In this document: positions 8,693 to 17,526 of the stretch, piece after piece | How positions within the stretch are numbered: position 1 is the first letter of the stretch | Layout of the letters: each line of letters starts with the position of its first letter | NCBI GenBank assembly: GCA_016209495.1 | Contig: JACQVX010000178.1 | Span: forward strand, 1-52,247 | Reading direction: 5' to 3' | From: Planctomycetota bacterium | GTDB taxonomy: Bacteria > Planctomycetota > JACQVX01 | Length of the DNA: 52,247 bases | Made by a program: the position numbers and the translations under genes | The notes under the pieces: model-generated | What the model saw: the letters and a program-made list of their open reading frames with translations, nothing else | What the model was told of the DNA's origin: nothing | The model's database searches: none

Positions 8693-9725
8693 GCTGCAAC
8701 GCCAGGCCGGGGAGTGGCTCAGCGGGCAGGGGCCCGAGTCGGACATCGTCATGTCCAGCCGCGTTCGCCTGGCCCGGAACCTGGGGGGCCGTCCCTTCCT
8801 GACCCGGGCCACGGACGAGGTGAAGACGGAGATCGAGCGGACCTCCCGCGAGGCCCTCCTCTCGGCCGCCCTGGCGGAGGGGTTGCTCTACATCAACGTG
8901 ATGGACGCGACCCCCATCGAGCGGCTCTTCCTCGTCGAGCGTCACCTCATCTCCAAGGAGCACGCCAACGCCAGCGGGCAGCGAGGCGTGGCACTGGGGA
9001 AGAAGGAGCGCATCAGCATCATGGTGAACGAGGAGGACCACCTCCGTCTCCAGGTCCTGTGTTCGGGCTATCAGCTCCGGGAGGCCTGGGTCGAGATGGC
9101 CACCCTGGACGACAAGGTGGAGTCGCGGCTGGACTACGCCTTCTCCTCCCAGTTCGGCTACCTCACGGCGTGCCCCACGAACGTGGGGACGGGGATGCGC
9201 GTGAGCGTGATGCTGCACCTGCCGGCCCTGGTCATGACGCGGCAGATCGACAAGGTCTTCCATGCCGTCTCCAAGATCAACCTGGCGGTGCGTGGCCTCT
9301 ATGGCGAGGGGACCAATTCCAGCGGCGACTTCTTCCAGATCTCCAACCAGGTGACCCTGGGACGCGCGGAGGAGGACCTCATCCGGCAGATCGAGGACGT
9401 GGTCCCGCAGATCATCAAGTACGAGCGCAACGTCCGCGAGTCCCTCTTCAAGGACAACCCGAAGGGCCTGGAGGACCGGGTCTGGCGCGCCTACGGGATG
9501 CTGCGGTTCGCGAGGACCATCACCAGCAACGAGACCATGGAACTCCTCAGCCAGGTGCGCCTCGGCGTCAACATGAAGATCATCGAGGACCTGGACATCA
9601 ATACCGTTAACGAGCTCTTCATCCTCGCGCAGCCGGCGCACCTCCAGATGTGCAAGGGGAAGAAGCTGGACAGCCCGGAGCGGGACGTGGCCCGGGCGAC
9701 GTTCATCCGGAACTGGCTCGAGTAG
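8679..9725 (+). CDS. mcsB: McsB protein-arginine kinase
   Basis: McsB phosphorylates arginines of damaged proteins, marking them for ClpC-dependent degradation. It belongs to the guanido-phosphotransferase family: SSRVRLARNL near residue 27 is the ATP-binding start of the catalytic domain, and CPTNVGTGMRVSVMLHLP is the active-site Cys region typical of McsB. LEDRVWRAYGMLRFAR near the end corresponds to the phosphoarginine-sensing region. The length of 348 residues is normal. It starts at GTG inside mcsA and is followed 14 bases later by clpC. The regulator CtsR, which accompanies these genes in Firmicutes, is not present. Confidence 0.95.
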   Translation: MEIAELQRQAGEWLSGQGPESDIVMSSRVRLARNLGGRPFLTRATDEVKTEIERTSREALLSAALAEGLLYINVMDATPIERLFLVERHLISKEHANASGQRGVALGKKERISIMVNEEDHLRLQVLCSGYQLREAWVEMATLDDKVESRLDYAFSSQFGYLTACPTNVGTGMRVSVMLHLPALVMTRQIDKVFHAVSKINLAVRGLYGEGTNSSGDFFQISNQVTLGRAEEDLIRQIEDVVPQIIKYERNVRESLFKDNPKGLEDRVWRAYGMLRFARTITSNETMELLSQVRLGVNMKIIEDLDINTVNELFILAQPAHLQMCKGKKLDSPERDVARATFIRNWLE

Positions 9726-9739
9726 CGAAGGGAGCCCCC

Positions 9740-12211
9740 ATGTTCGATCGCTTCACCGACCGCGCCCGCAAGGTCATGGGCCTGGCCCGCCAGGAGGCCC
9801 AGCGGTTCAACCACGAGTACATCGGGACCGAGCACATCCTCCTGGGCCTGGTGCAGGAGGGCTCGGGGGTGGCCGCCAACGTCCTCAAGAACCTGGGGGT
9901 GGAGCTGACGAAGATCCGCCACGAGGTGGAGAGGATCGTCCAGAGCGGTCCGTCCATGGTCACCATGGGCCAGCTCCCCTTCACCCCGCGCGCCAAGAAG
10001 GTCCTGGAGCTTTCGGTGGAGGAGGCCTCCAACCTCGGCCACAACTACATCGGTACGGAACACCTGCTCCTGGGGCTCATCCGCGAGAACGACGGCGTCG
10101 CGGCCCAGGTCCTGCTCAACATGGGGCTGAAGCTCGAGGACGTGCGGGACGAGGTCCTGGAACTCCTGGGGGCCGACATGCCCGTGGACGCCCCGCCTCA
10201 GCAGCAGAAGCGCGCCGCGGGGAAGTCCAAGACCCCCGCCCTCGACTCCTTCGGCCGTGACCTCACGGAGCTGGCCCGGGAGGGCAAGCTCGACCCGGTC
10301 ATCGGCCGCGCCAACGAGATCGAGCGGGTGATCCAGATCCTCTCGCGCCGCACCAAGAACAACCCGGTGCTCCTGGGGGAGCCGGGCGTGGGGAAGACGG
10401 CCATCGTGGAGGGCCTGGCCCAGTCGGTCGTTAAGGGGACCGTCCCCGAGCTGCTCCGGGAGCGGCGCATCGTCGTCCTGGACCTGGCCATGATGGTGGC
10501 GGGGACCAAGTACCGCGGCCAGTTCGAGGAGCGTATCAAGGCGGTGATGACCGAGGTGCGGAGGGCCAAGAACGTGGTCCTCTACAGCGACGTGCTGCAC
10601 ACCGTGGTGGGGGCGGGCGGGGCGGAGGGGGCCATCGACGCCTCCAACGTCCTCAAGCCGGCCCTGGCCCGGGGCGAGGTCCAGTGCATCGGGGCCACCA
10701 CCCTGGACGAGTACCGGAAGTACATCGAGAAGGACGGGGCCCTGGAGCGCCGGTTCCAGACCATCATGGTGGACCCGCCGACCAAGGAGGAGACCCTGGA
10801 GATCCTCAAGGGCCTGCGGGACAAGTACGAGGCCCACCACCGGGTCCAGTACACGGACGTGGCCCTGGAGAACGCGGTGGAGCTCTCCACCCGCTACATC
10901 ACGGGCCGCTTCCTGCCGGACAAGGCCAACGACGTCATCGACGAGGCGGGGGCGCGGCTGCGCATGAAGAACATGACCCGCCCGCCGGACCTGCGCGAGC
11001 TGGACGACGAGATCAAGCGCCAGGAGAAGGAGAAGGAGGAGGCGGTGGCCGCCCAGGACTTCGAGCGGGCGGCGAGCCTCCGCGACCAGGCCGACAAGCT
11101 CAAGAAGAAGAAGGACGGGATCAAGAAGGAGTGGCGCGATACCCACAGCGAGTCCGGCGGGGTCGTGGATGAGGAGGTCATCGCCGAGACGGTCTCCAAG
11201 ATGACGGGCATCCCGCTCACCCGCATCGAGAAGGGCGAGGCGGAGCGGCTTCTCCAGATGGAGGCGGAGCTGCACAAGATGGTCGTCTCCCAGCACGAGG
11301 CCATCCGCACCATCGCCAATACGGTGCGCCGCTCGCGCTCCGGCCTCAAAGACCCGCGCCGCCCCACGGGCTCGTTCCTCTTCCTCGGCCCCACGGGGGT
11401 GGGCAAGACCCTCCTCGCCAAGGCCCTGGCCAAGTTCATGTTCGGCAGCGAGGACGCCCTCATCCAGATCGACATGTCCGAGTACATGGAGAAGCACAAC
11501 GTCTCCCGGCTGGTGGGCGCCCCTCCCGGCTACGTGGGCTTCGAGGAGGGCGGGCAGCTCACCGAGAAGATCCGCCGCCGCTCCTACGCGGTGGTCCTAT
11601 TCGACGAGATCGAGAAGGCCCACCACGACGTCTTCAACATGCTCCTCCAGATCATGGAGGAGGGGAAGCTCACCGACTCCTACGGGCGTCTGGTGGACTT
11701 CCGGAACACCGTCCTCATCATGACCAGCAACCTGGGGACGGACGTGATCAAGAACTCCGCCTCCCTGGGCTTCCGCCAGACGTCCAAGGAGCAGGACTAC
11801 GAGGCCATGAAGGCCCAGATCCTGGAGCAGCTCGAGAAGGAGTTCCGGCCGGAGTTCCTGAACCGTCTGGACGAGGTGGTGGTCTTCCGGCAGCTCGACC
11901 GGGAGGACGTGAAGAAGATCATCGACATCGAGGTGCGCCACGTGGCGGATCGGCTCGCGGACAGGGGCATACAGCTCGTCATCACCGACGAGGCGAGGGA
12001 GTTCCTCCTGGGCAAGGGCTACAGCGCGGACTTCGGCGCCCGTCCCATGAAGCGGGCCATCGAGCAGCTCATCGAGGACCCGCTCAGCGAGGAGATCCTC
12101 CGCGGGGCGCTCCCCCAGGGCGTGGTCCTGGAGGTGGGCGTCGCCGACGGACACCTGCACTTCCACCAGTCCGAGAAGGCGGCGGAGAAGGCCGTAGTTC
12201 CGGCCCACTGA
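9740..12211 (+). CDS. clpC: ClpC AAA+ unfoldase with altered first Walker B motif
   Basis: ClpC unfolds substrates, including phosphoarginine-tagged ones, and feeds them to ClpP (not in this window). ATG at 9740, after AAGGGAG, gives the usual [12 protein letters not shown] start; the ORF-track start at 9650 lies inside mcsB. The 823 residues comprise two N-terminal repeats ([10 protein letters not shown] and [10 protein letters not shown]), D1 with Walker [10 protein letters not shown], a UVR/M domain near 430-465, and D2 with GPTGVGKT and Walker [10 protein letters not shown]. In D1 the Walker B reads [10 protein letters not shown] where the family has an FIDEIHT-like segment: the catalytic Glu is Val (GTG codon). 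D1 may bind but hydrolyse ATP poorly. D2 looks intact. Confidence 0.95.
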   Translation: MFDRFTDRARKVMGLARQEAQRFNHEYIGTEHILLGLVQEGSGVAANVLKNLGVELTKIRHEVERIVQSGPSMVTMGQLPFTPRAKKVLELSVEEASNLGHNYIGTEHLLLGLIRENDGVAAQVLLNMGLKLEDVRDEVLELLGADMPVDAPPQQQKRAAGKSKTPALDSFGRDLTELAREGKLDPVIGRANEIERVIQILSRRTKNNPVLLGEPGVGKTAIVEGLAQSVVKGTVPELLRERRIVVLDLAMMVAGTKYRGQFEERIKAVMTEVRRAKNVVLYSDVLHTVVGAGGAEGAIDASNVLKPALARGEVQCIGATTLDEYRKYIEKDGALERRFQTIMVDPPTKEETLEILKGLRDKYEAHHRVQYTDVALENAVELSTRYITGRFLPDKANDVIDEAGARLRMKNMTRPPDLRELDDEIKRQEKEKEEAVAAQDFERAASLRDQADKLKKKKDGIKKEWRDTHSESGGVVDEEVIAETVSKMTGIPLTRIEKGEAERLLQMEAELHKMVVSQHEAIRTIANTVRRSRSGLKDPRRPTGSFLFLGPTGVGKTLLAKALAKFMFGSEDALIQIDMSEYMEKHNVSRLVGAPPGYVGFEEGGQLTEKIRRRSYAVVLFDEIEKAHHDVFNMLLQIMEEGKLTDSYGRLVDFRNTVLIMTSNLGTDVIKNSASLGFRQTSKEQDYEAMKAQILEQLEKEFRPEFLNRLDEVVVFRQLDREDVKKIIDIEVRHVADRLADRGIQLVITDEAREFLLGKGYSADFGARPMKRAIEQLIEDPLSEEILRGALPQGVVLEVGVADGHLHFHQSEKAAEKAVVPAH

Positions 12212-12214
12212 GCC

Positions 12215-14887
12215 ATGACCGAGGACGCGCCGCAGGCCGGCCGCTACGACCCCGCGGCCGTGGAGGACCGCTGGTACCGGTTCTGGGAGGACGGGGGCTA
12301 CTTCCACGAGGAGCCGGACGCCCCCGGCGAACCCTTCTCCATCGTGATCCCCCCGCCCAACGTGACGGGGGTCCTCCACATGGGGCATGCCCTGGACAAC
12401 ACCTTCCAGGACCTCATCACGCGCCTGAGGCGCATGCAGGGCCGCAAGGTCCTCTGGCTCCCGGGGACCGACCATGCCGGCATCGCCACCCAGAACGTGG
12501 TGGAGCGCAAGCTCAAGAAGGAGGGCATGCGCCGGGCCGACCTGGGGCGCGAGCGCTTCCTGGAGAAGGTCTGGGAGTGGAAGGAGGAGCACGGGTCCAC
12601 CATCGTCCGCCAGCTCCGACGCCTCGGGGCCTCCTGCGACTGGAGCCGGGAGCGCTTCACCATGGACGAGGGGCTCTCCCGCGCCGTGGTGGAGGTCTTC
12701 TGCCGCCTCCACGAGAAGGGGCTCATCTATCGGGGCGAGTACCTGGTGAACTGGTGCCCCCGCTGCGCCACGGCCCTCACCATCGAGGAGGCGATCCACA
12801 AGGACGTCGCCGGGGCGATGTATTCCATCCGCTACCCCGTGAAGGGGGAGCCGGGCCGCCACGTCACCGTGGCCACCACGCGGCCCGAGACCCTCCTGGG
12901 CGACACGGCGGTGGCGGTCCACCCGGAGGACGTGCGCTACCGCGACCTGGTGGGCCGGACCGTGGTCCTCCCCTTCGTGGGTCGCGAGATCCCCGTGGTG
13001 GCGGACGCCTTCGTGGACCGGGCCTTCGGGACCGGATGCCTCAAGATCACCCCCGGCCACGACCCCAACGACTTCGAGCTGGGGCAGCGCCACGGCCTGG
13101 CCCGGGTCAACGTCCTGCGCGCCGACGGGACCATCAACGAGAACGGAGGCGAGTTCCAGGGCCTGGACCGCTTCGAGGCCCGCGAGCGCGTGGTCCAGCG
13201 GCTACAGGAAGAGGGGCTCTACGCGGGGCGGCAGGACCATGTCCACCCCGTGGCCCACTGCCAGCGCTGCGGGACCATCCTGGAACCCTGGCTCTCGACC
13301 CAGTGGTTCGTCCGCATGAAGCCCCTGGCGGGACCCGCCATGGCGGCGGTGCGCGAGGGCCGTGTGCGCTTCACGCCGGAGCGCTGGGAGCACGTCTATT
13401 TCCAGTGGATGGAGGGCATCCGCGACTGGTGCATCTCCCGCCAGCTCTGGTGGGGCCACCGCATCCCGGCATGGCACTGCCGCTCGCACGGCTGCGGGGG
13501 CATCACCGTGGCCCGCTCGACGCCCTCGGCCTGCGCGCGCTGCGGCGGTGGGGACCTGGAGCAGGACCCGGACGTCCTGGACACCTGGTTCTCGTCGTGG
13601 CTCTGGCCCTTCTCCACCATGGGGTGGCCCGGGGACACGGCGGACCTCCGCACCTTCTACCCCACGCGGACGCTGGTGACCGGGCCCGACATCATCTTCT
13701 TCTGGGTGGCCCGGATGATCATGGCCGGCATCGAGTTCACGGGCCAGGCCCCCTTCGACACCGTCTACCTCCACGGCATGGTCAAGGACGACCAGGGCCG
13801 CATCATGTCCAAGTCCCTGGGCAACGGCATCGACCCCATCGAGATGATCGAGCGTTACAGCGCCGACGCCCTGCGGTTCAGCCTGGTGATGCTTACCGCC
13901 GAGGGACAGGACGCGCGCCTCGCGGTCGAAAAGTTCGAGATGGGGCGCAACTTCACCAACAAGCTATGGAACGCGTCGCGGTTCGTGCTGGGGCGCCTGG
14001 AGGGCTGCCCGGGGCCGCTGGCCGCGCCGCGCCCCGGCGAAGGGCTCCTGGAGGAGGACCGCTGGATCCTCTCCCGCCTGCACCGCTCCGTCGCCCTGGT
14101 CACGGACCGCTTCGAGCGCTACCGCTTCAACGAGGGGCTGCACCTCCTCCACGCCTTCGTCTGGCACGACCTCTGTGACTGGTACATCGAGGCGGTCAAG
14201 CCTAGGCTGGCGGGCGGCGAACCGGGGCAGGCGAGGTCCGCCGGGGCCACCCTGGCCCACGTCCTGGACGTGGCCCTGCGTCTGCTGCACCCGGTGACGC
14301 CCTTCGTCACCGAGGAGGTCTGGCAGCGGCTCCGGCCCTACACCGGGGACCTGGCGACGGCCCTCATCGTGGCGGCCTGGCCGCGGTCGGACGCGGCCTG
14401 GGTGGACGACGCCCTCGAGACGGACATGGCACGGGTCCAGGAGCTGATCCGGGGCGTGCGCAACGTCCGCAAGCGCTACGAGCTCGCGCCCGGCGCGGGC
14501 CTGGACCTCGTGGTCTCGGCCCGGGACGCGGCGGTGGCCCGCGCCGTCTCGGCTCGCGCGGGCCTCCTGGAGCGCATGGCGGGGCTCGCCCGCCTGGAGG
14601 TGGGGACCGGACTCGCGCGGCCGCGGGCCTCGGCGGCCATCGTCCTCGGCGACGCGGCGGGCTACGTCCCCCTCGCGGGGGTCATCGACGTGGCGGCCGA
14701 GCGGCGGCGCCTCGAGGCGAGGGCGGGCGAGGAGCGGGCCCACCGGGACCGGATCGCCGCCAAGCTGGCGGAGCCCCGTTTCGTGGAGCGGGCCCCGGCG
14801 GCCGTGGTGGAGCGCGAGCGCGCCGGCCTGGCCCGCAGCGAGGAGGCCCTGGCCTCGCTCGCCGCCGCCATCGAGGAACTCGGCTGA
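12215..14887 (+). CDS. valS: Valyl-tRNA synthetase
   Basis: ValS charges tRNA-Val. The Rossmann catalytic core shows PPNVTGVLHMGHAL (HIGH motif) near residue 50 and the signature GRIMSKSLGNGIDP (KMSKS) near 533. Between them lies the CP1 editing domain with ATTRPETLLGDTAV. Zinc-ligand-like cysteine pairs (CQRCG, CARCGGG) are present. The anticodon-binding domain follows, and the last 65 residues form the ValS C-terminal coiled coil. The length of 890 residues is typical. It begins 4 bases after clpC and its TGA overlaps the proposed CTG start of gpmI. A tRNA-Val(GAC) gene sits far downstream in the same window. Confidence 0.96.
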   Translation: MTEDAPQAGRYDPAAVEDRWYRFWEDGGYFHEEPDAPGEPFSIVIPPPNVTGVLHMGHALDNTFQDLITRLRRMQGRKVLWLPGTDHAGIATQNVVERKLKKEGMRRADLGRERFLEKVWEWKEEHGSTIVRQLRRLGASCDWSRERFTMDEGLSRAVVEVFCRLHEKGLIYRGEYLVNWCPRCATALTIEEAIHKDVAGAMYSIRYPVKGEPGRHVTVATTRPETLLGDTAVAVHPEDVRYRDLVGRTVVLPFVGREIPVVADAFVDRAFGTGCLKITPGHDPNDFELGQRHGLARVNVLRADGTINENGGEFQGLDRFEARERVVQRLQEEGLYAGRQDHVHPVAHCQRCGTILEPWLSTQWFVRMKPLAGPAMAAVREGRVRFTPERWEHVYFQWMEGIRDWCISRQLWWGHRIPAWHCRSHGCGGITVARSTPSACARCGGGDLEQDPDVLDTWFSSWLWPFSTMGWPGDTADLRTFYPTRTLVTGPDIIFFWVARMIMAGIEFTGQAPFDTVYLHGMVKDDQGRIMSKSLGNGIDPIEMIERYSADALRFSLVMLTAEGQDARLAVEKFEMGRNFTNKLWNASRFVLGRLEGCPGPLAAPRPGEGLLEEDRWILSRLHRSVALVTDRFERYRFNEGLHLLHAFVWHDLCDWYIEAVKPRLAGGEPGQARSAGATLAHVLDVALRLLHPVTPFVTEEVWQRLRPYTGDLATALIVAAWPRSDAAWVDDALETDMARVQELIRGVRNVRKRYELAPGAGLDLVVSARDAAVARAVSARAGLLERMAGLARLEVGTGLARPRASAAIVLGDAAGYVPLAGVIDVAAERRRLEARAGEERAHRDRIAAKLAEPRFVERAPAAVVERERAGLARSEEALASLAAAIEELG

Positions 14888-16425
14888 TCCGTCCCGCCGT
14901 CCTCGTCATACGGGACGGCTGGGGCGTGGCCCCCGCGGGGCCCGGGAACGCCGTGAACCTGGCCCGCACCCCCGTCCTGGACCGGCTGCTGGGCGAGGCC
15001 CCCTGGGCCCTCCTGGCGTGCAGCGGCGAGGCCGTGGGGCTGCCTCGGGGCGTCATGGGCAACTCCGAGGTGGGCCACATGAACTTCGGGGCCGGGCGCC
15101 TGGTCCGGATGGACGTCACGCGCATCGACCGCGCCATCGCCGACGGCTCCTTCGCCTCCATCCCGGTCCTGTGCGACGCCATGGACCGTGCCCGCCAGGG
15201 AGCGCTGCACCTCGTGGGGCTGTGCTCCGACGGGCAGGTCCACTCCGCCATGGGCCACGTCCGGGCCCTGCTGGAGCTGGCCCGCTCGCGGGGCGTGGCA
15301 AGAGTCTGGCTGCACGCCATCACCGACGGGCGGGACACGGCCCCGGACTCCTCTCCCCGGTACCTCTCCGAGATCGAAGGCTGGTGCGACTCCCTGGGGG
15401 TGGGGCGCGTCGCCACGGTCTCGGGGCGCTACTTTGCCATGGACCGGGACCGGCGCTGGGACCGCGTGGGCCGTGCCTACGACGCCATGGTCCACGGGCG
15501 CGGGGAGACGGCCAGGTCGGCCGTGGAGGTCCTGCGGGTCTCCCACGCGGCGGGCGTCACCGACGAGTTCGTCGAGCCGCGGGTCCTGGTGGACGAGGGG
15601 GGCGCGCCCCTGGGCCCGGTGCACGGGGGGGACGTGGTGCTCTCGTTCAACTTCCGGGCGGACCGGATGCGGCAGCTCGCCCATGCCCTCACGGACGCCC
15701 GCTTCGAGGGCTTCGACCGTGGGGGCGCGCCCAGGCCCCGGCTCGTGTGCATGACGCGCTACGACGAGGCCCTGGACCTCCCGGTGGCCTTTGCGCCCCA
15801 GACGTTCCGGCGCACCTTCGCAGAGGTGGTGTCCGGGGCGGGGCTCCGGCAACTACGCATCGCCGAGACGGAGAAGTACGCCCACGTCACCTTCTTCTTC
15901 TCCTGCGGACGCGAGGAGCCCTGGGCGGGAGAGGAGCGCGTGCTCGTCCCCAGTCCCCGGGTGGCCACCTACGACCAGAGTCCCGCCATGAGCGCCGTGG
16001 AGGTCACCGACGTGCTGGTGGACCGGGTGCGGCGCTCGGCCCAGGAGGTGGTCATCGTCAACTACGCCAACGCGGACATGGTAGGCCATACCGGCTCGAT
16101 ACCGGCCGCCGTCGCGGCCTGCGAGGCGGTGGACGGCTGCATCGGCCGGGTCCTGGAGGCCGCGGCCGGCGCCGGGGCCGCGGTCCTGGTCACGGCGGAC
16201 CACGGCAACGCGGAGCAGATGATCGACCCGGTCACCGGAGGGCCTCACACCGCCCATACCACCCACCCGGTCCACGTCATCCTCGTGGACCCCTCGCGCC
16301 CCGGGGCGCGCCTCGCCCCGGGGGGGCGGCTCCTGGACGTGGCCCCCACGCTCCTGGACCTGCTGGGCGTGGAGAGGCCCCTGGAGATGGAGGGGCGGTC
16401 GCTGCGGGTGGGGACGGGGGAGTAG
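14884..16425 (+). CDS. gpmI: 2,3-bisphosphoglycerate-independent phosphoglycerate mutase; CTG start proposed
   Basis: The enzyme interconverts 3- and 2-phosphoglycerate in glycolysis using a phosphoserine and two Mn ions. The ORF track starts at 14926, which removes the metal-binding N-terminus. The frame extends back through LVIRDGWG, the family's opening motif, to CTG at 14884. That codon overlaps the valS stop and follows GAGGAA at 5 bases. No ATG, GTG or TTG is available. With this start the protein has 513 residues, the normal length. GNSEVGHMNFGAGR carries the catalytic Ser, and DGRDTAPDSS and TADHGNAEQM give further metal ligands. Confidence 0.93.
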   Translation: MIRPAVLVIRDGWGVAPAGPGNAVNLARTPVLDRLLGEAPWALLACSGEAVGLPRGVMGNSEVGHMNFGAGRLVRMDVTRIDRAIADGSFASIPVLCDAMDRARQGALHLVGLCSDGQVHSAMGHVRALLELARSRGVARVWLHAITDGRDTAPDSSPRYLSEIEGWCDSLGVGRVATVSGRYFAMDRDRRWDRVGRAYDAMVHGRGETARSAVEVLRVSHAAGVTDEFVEPRVLVDEGGAPLGPVHGGDVVLSFNFRADRMRQLAHALTDARFEGFDRGGAPRPRLVCMTRYDEALDLPVAFAPQTFRRTFAEVVSGAGLRQLRIAETEKYAHVTFFFSCGREEPWAGEERVLVPSPRVATYDQSPAMSAVEVTDVLVDRVRRSAQEVVIVNYANADMVGHTGSIPAAVAACEAVDGCIGRVLEAAAGAGAAVLVTADHGNAEQMIDPVTGGPHTAHTTHPVHVILVDPSRPGARLAPGGRLLDVAPTLLDLLGVERPLEMEGRSLRVGTGE

Positions 16426-16466
16426 GCTGCGGGCCGGGACCAGGGCCCCAGGCCCGTGCGCACGCC

Positions 16467-16494
16467 CACGCACACGGCCACGGCCGTGCGCGTG
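16467..16494 (+). terminator. GC-rich inverted repeat after gpmI
   Basis: Two 13-base arms (CACGCACACGGCC and its near-complement, one mismatch) lie almost back to back about 40 bases after the gpmI stop. There is no strong T run after the stem, only CCTTTA about 8 bases downstream. It probably slows or ends transcription of the mcsA-gpmI operon, but factor-independent termination is uncertain. Confidence 0.4.
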
Positions 16495-16502
16495 GAGGTC
16501 CC

Positions 16503-16531
16503 TTTACGCCCGAGCGCGCCGGTGATAGCTT
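16503..16531 (+). promoter_or_regulatory. Possible promoter for a leaderless arcC transcript
   Basis: TTTACG (16503-16508) and TAGCTT (16526-16531) are 17 bases apart. The -10 fits a TAnnnT pattern and ends 8 bases before the GTG at 16540, which has no Shine-Dalgarno sequence. Transcription would start at or next to the start codon. The match to consensus is weak. Confidence 0.35.
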
Positions 16532-16539
16532 CCCGCCCG

Positions 16540-17526
16540 GTGCACGGTCCCGGACCCAGCCTGCCGGCCGCTCTCTCGGTGGTCGCGATCGGAGGCAACT
16601 CCCTCATCGACCCCGCCATGCCCCCCACGGTGGACAGCCAGTTCCGGGTCACGGCGCGGGCCATGGCCCCCATCGCCGCGCTGATCGCCCGCGGGGAGCG
16701 CCTGGTGCTCACCCATGGCAACGGGCCCCAGGTGGGCTTCATGCAGATGCGGGTGGAGCTCTCCAGGGACCGGATCCACGAGGTACCGCTGGACTCCCTC
16801 GTGGCCGACTCCCAGGGGAGCCTGGGCTACATGATCCAGCGCGACCTCCGGCGCGAGCTTCGGCGACGCCGCGTGGACGCCGAGGTCGTGACCGTCGTCA
16901 CGGAGGTGGGGGTGGACCCGGGGGACCACGCCTTCCTGGCCCCCACCAAACCCGTCGGCAAGTTCTACTCGGCGGCGGAGGCCGAGTCCCTCCGGCGTGA
17001 GCGCGGCTGGCGGATGGTGGAGGACTCGCACCGCGGTTGGCGGCGCGTGGTGCCTTCCCCGCCCCCGGAGGACATTGTCCAGCTCGAGACCATCCGCCGG
17101 CTGATCCAGGCGGGGGCCACCGTGATCTGCTGCGGCGGCGGGGGGATCCCGGTCGCCCGGGGGGAGGATGGCCCCCTGCACGGCCTGGAGGCCGTCGTGG
17201 ACAAGGACCGGACCAGCGCCCTCCTGGCCCGTTCCCTGGGCGCCCGCCGTCTGGTCATGACCACGGGGGTGGACCGGGTCTACCGGGACTTCCTCACGGC
17301 CAGCCCCGTGTCCCTCCCGGAGGTGGGGCTCGCGGAGCTCCGGGCCCTGGCCCGGGAGGGGCAGTTCCCCCCCGGCAGCATGGGGCCCAAGGTGGAGGCG
17401 GCCATCGACTTCCTGGAGCACGGCGGGGGCGAGGTCCTGGTCTGCCGCCCGGAGGACCTGGTGGAGGCCTTCGATGGGCACACCGGGACGCGCATCACCC
17501 ACGACATCGTCCAGGAGAGGCCATGA
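16540..17526 (+). CDS. arcC: Carbamate kinase (ArcC/YqeA type)
   Basis: The enzyme transfers phosphate from carbamoyl phosphate to ADP, yielding ATP, CO2 and ammonia. Motifs of the amino-acid-kinase fold are clear: VVAIGGNSLI, THGNGPQVGFM, CGGGGIPV, the KFYS loop and PPGSMGPKVEAAI. The ORF track begins at 16456, adding 28 residues of low-complexity sequence that overlap a hairpin; GTG at 16540 gives 328 residues, close to the family norm. The stop overlaps the ATG of the knotted carbamoyltransferase (ATGA). Context suggests it makes ATP from carbamoyl phosphate released by the next enzyme rather than from arginine, since no arcA is present. Confidence 0.9.
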   Translation: MHGPGPSLPAALSVVAIGGNSLIDPAMPPTVDSQFRVTARAMAPIAALIARGERLVLTHGNGPQVGFMQMRVELSRDRIHEVPLDSLVADSQGSLGYMIQRDLRRELRRRRVDAEVVTVVTEVGVDPGDHAFLAPTKPVGKFYSAAEAESLRRERGWRMVEDSHRGWRRVVPSPPPEDIVQLETIRRLIQAGATVICCGGGGIPVARGEDGPLHGLEAVVDKDRTSALLARSLGARRLVMTTGVDRVYRDFLTASPVSLPEVGLAELRALAREGQFPPGSMGPKVEAAIDFLEHGGGEVLVCRPEDLVEAFDGHTGTRITHDIVQERP

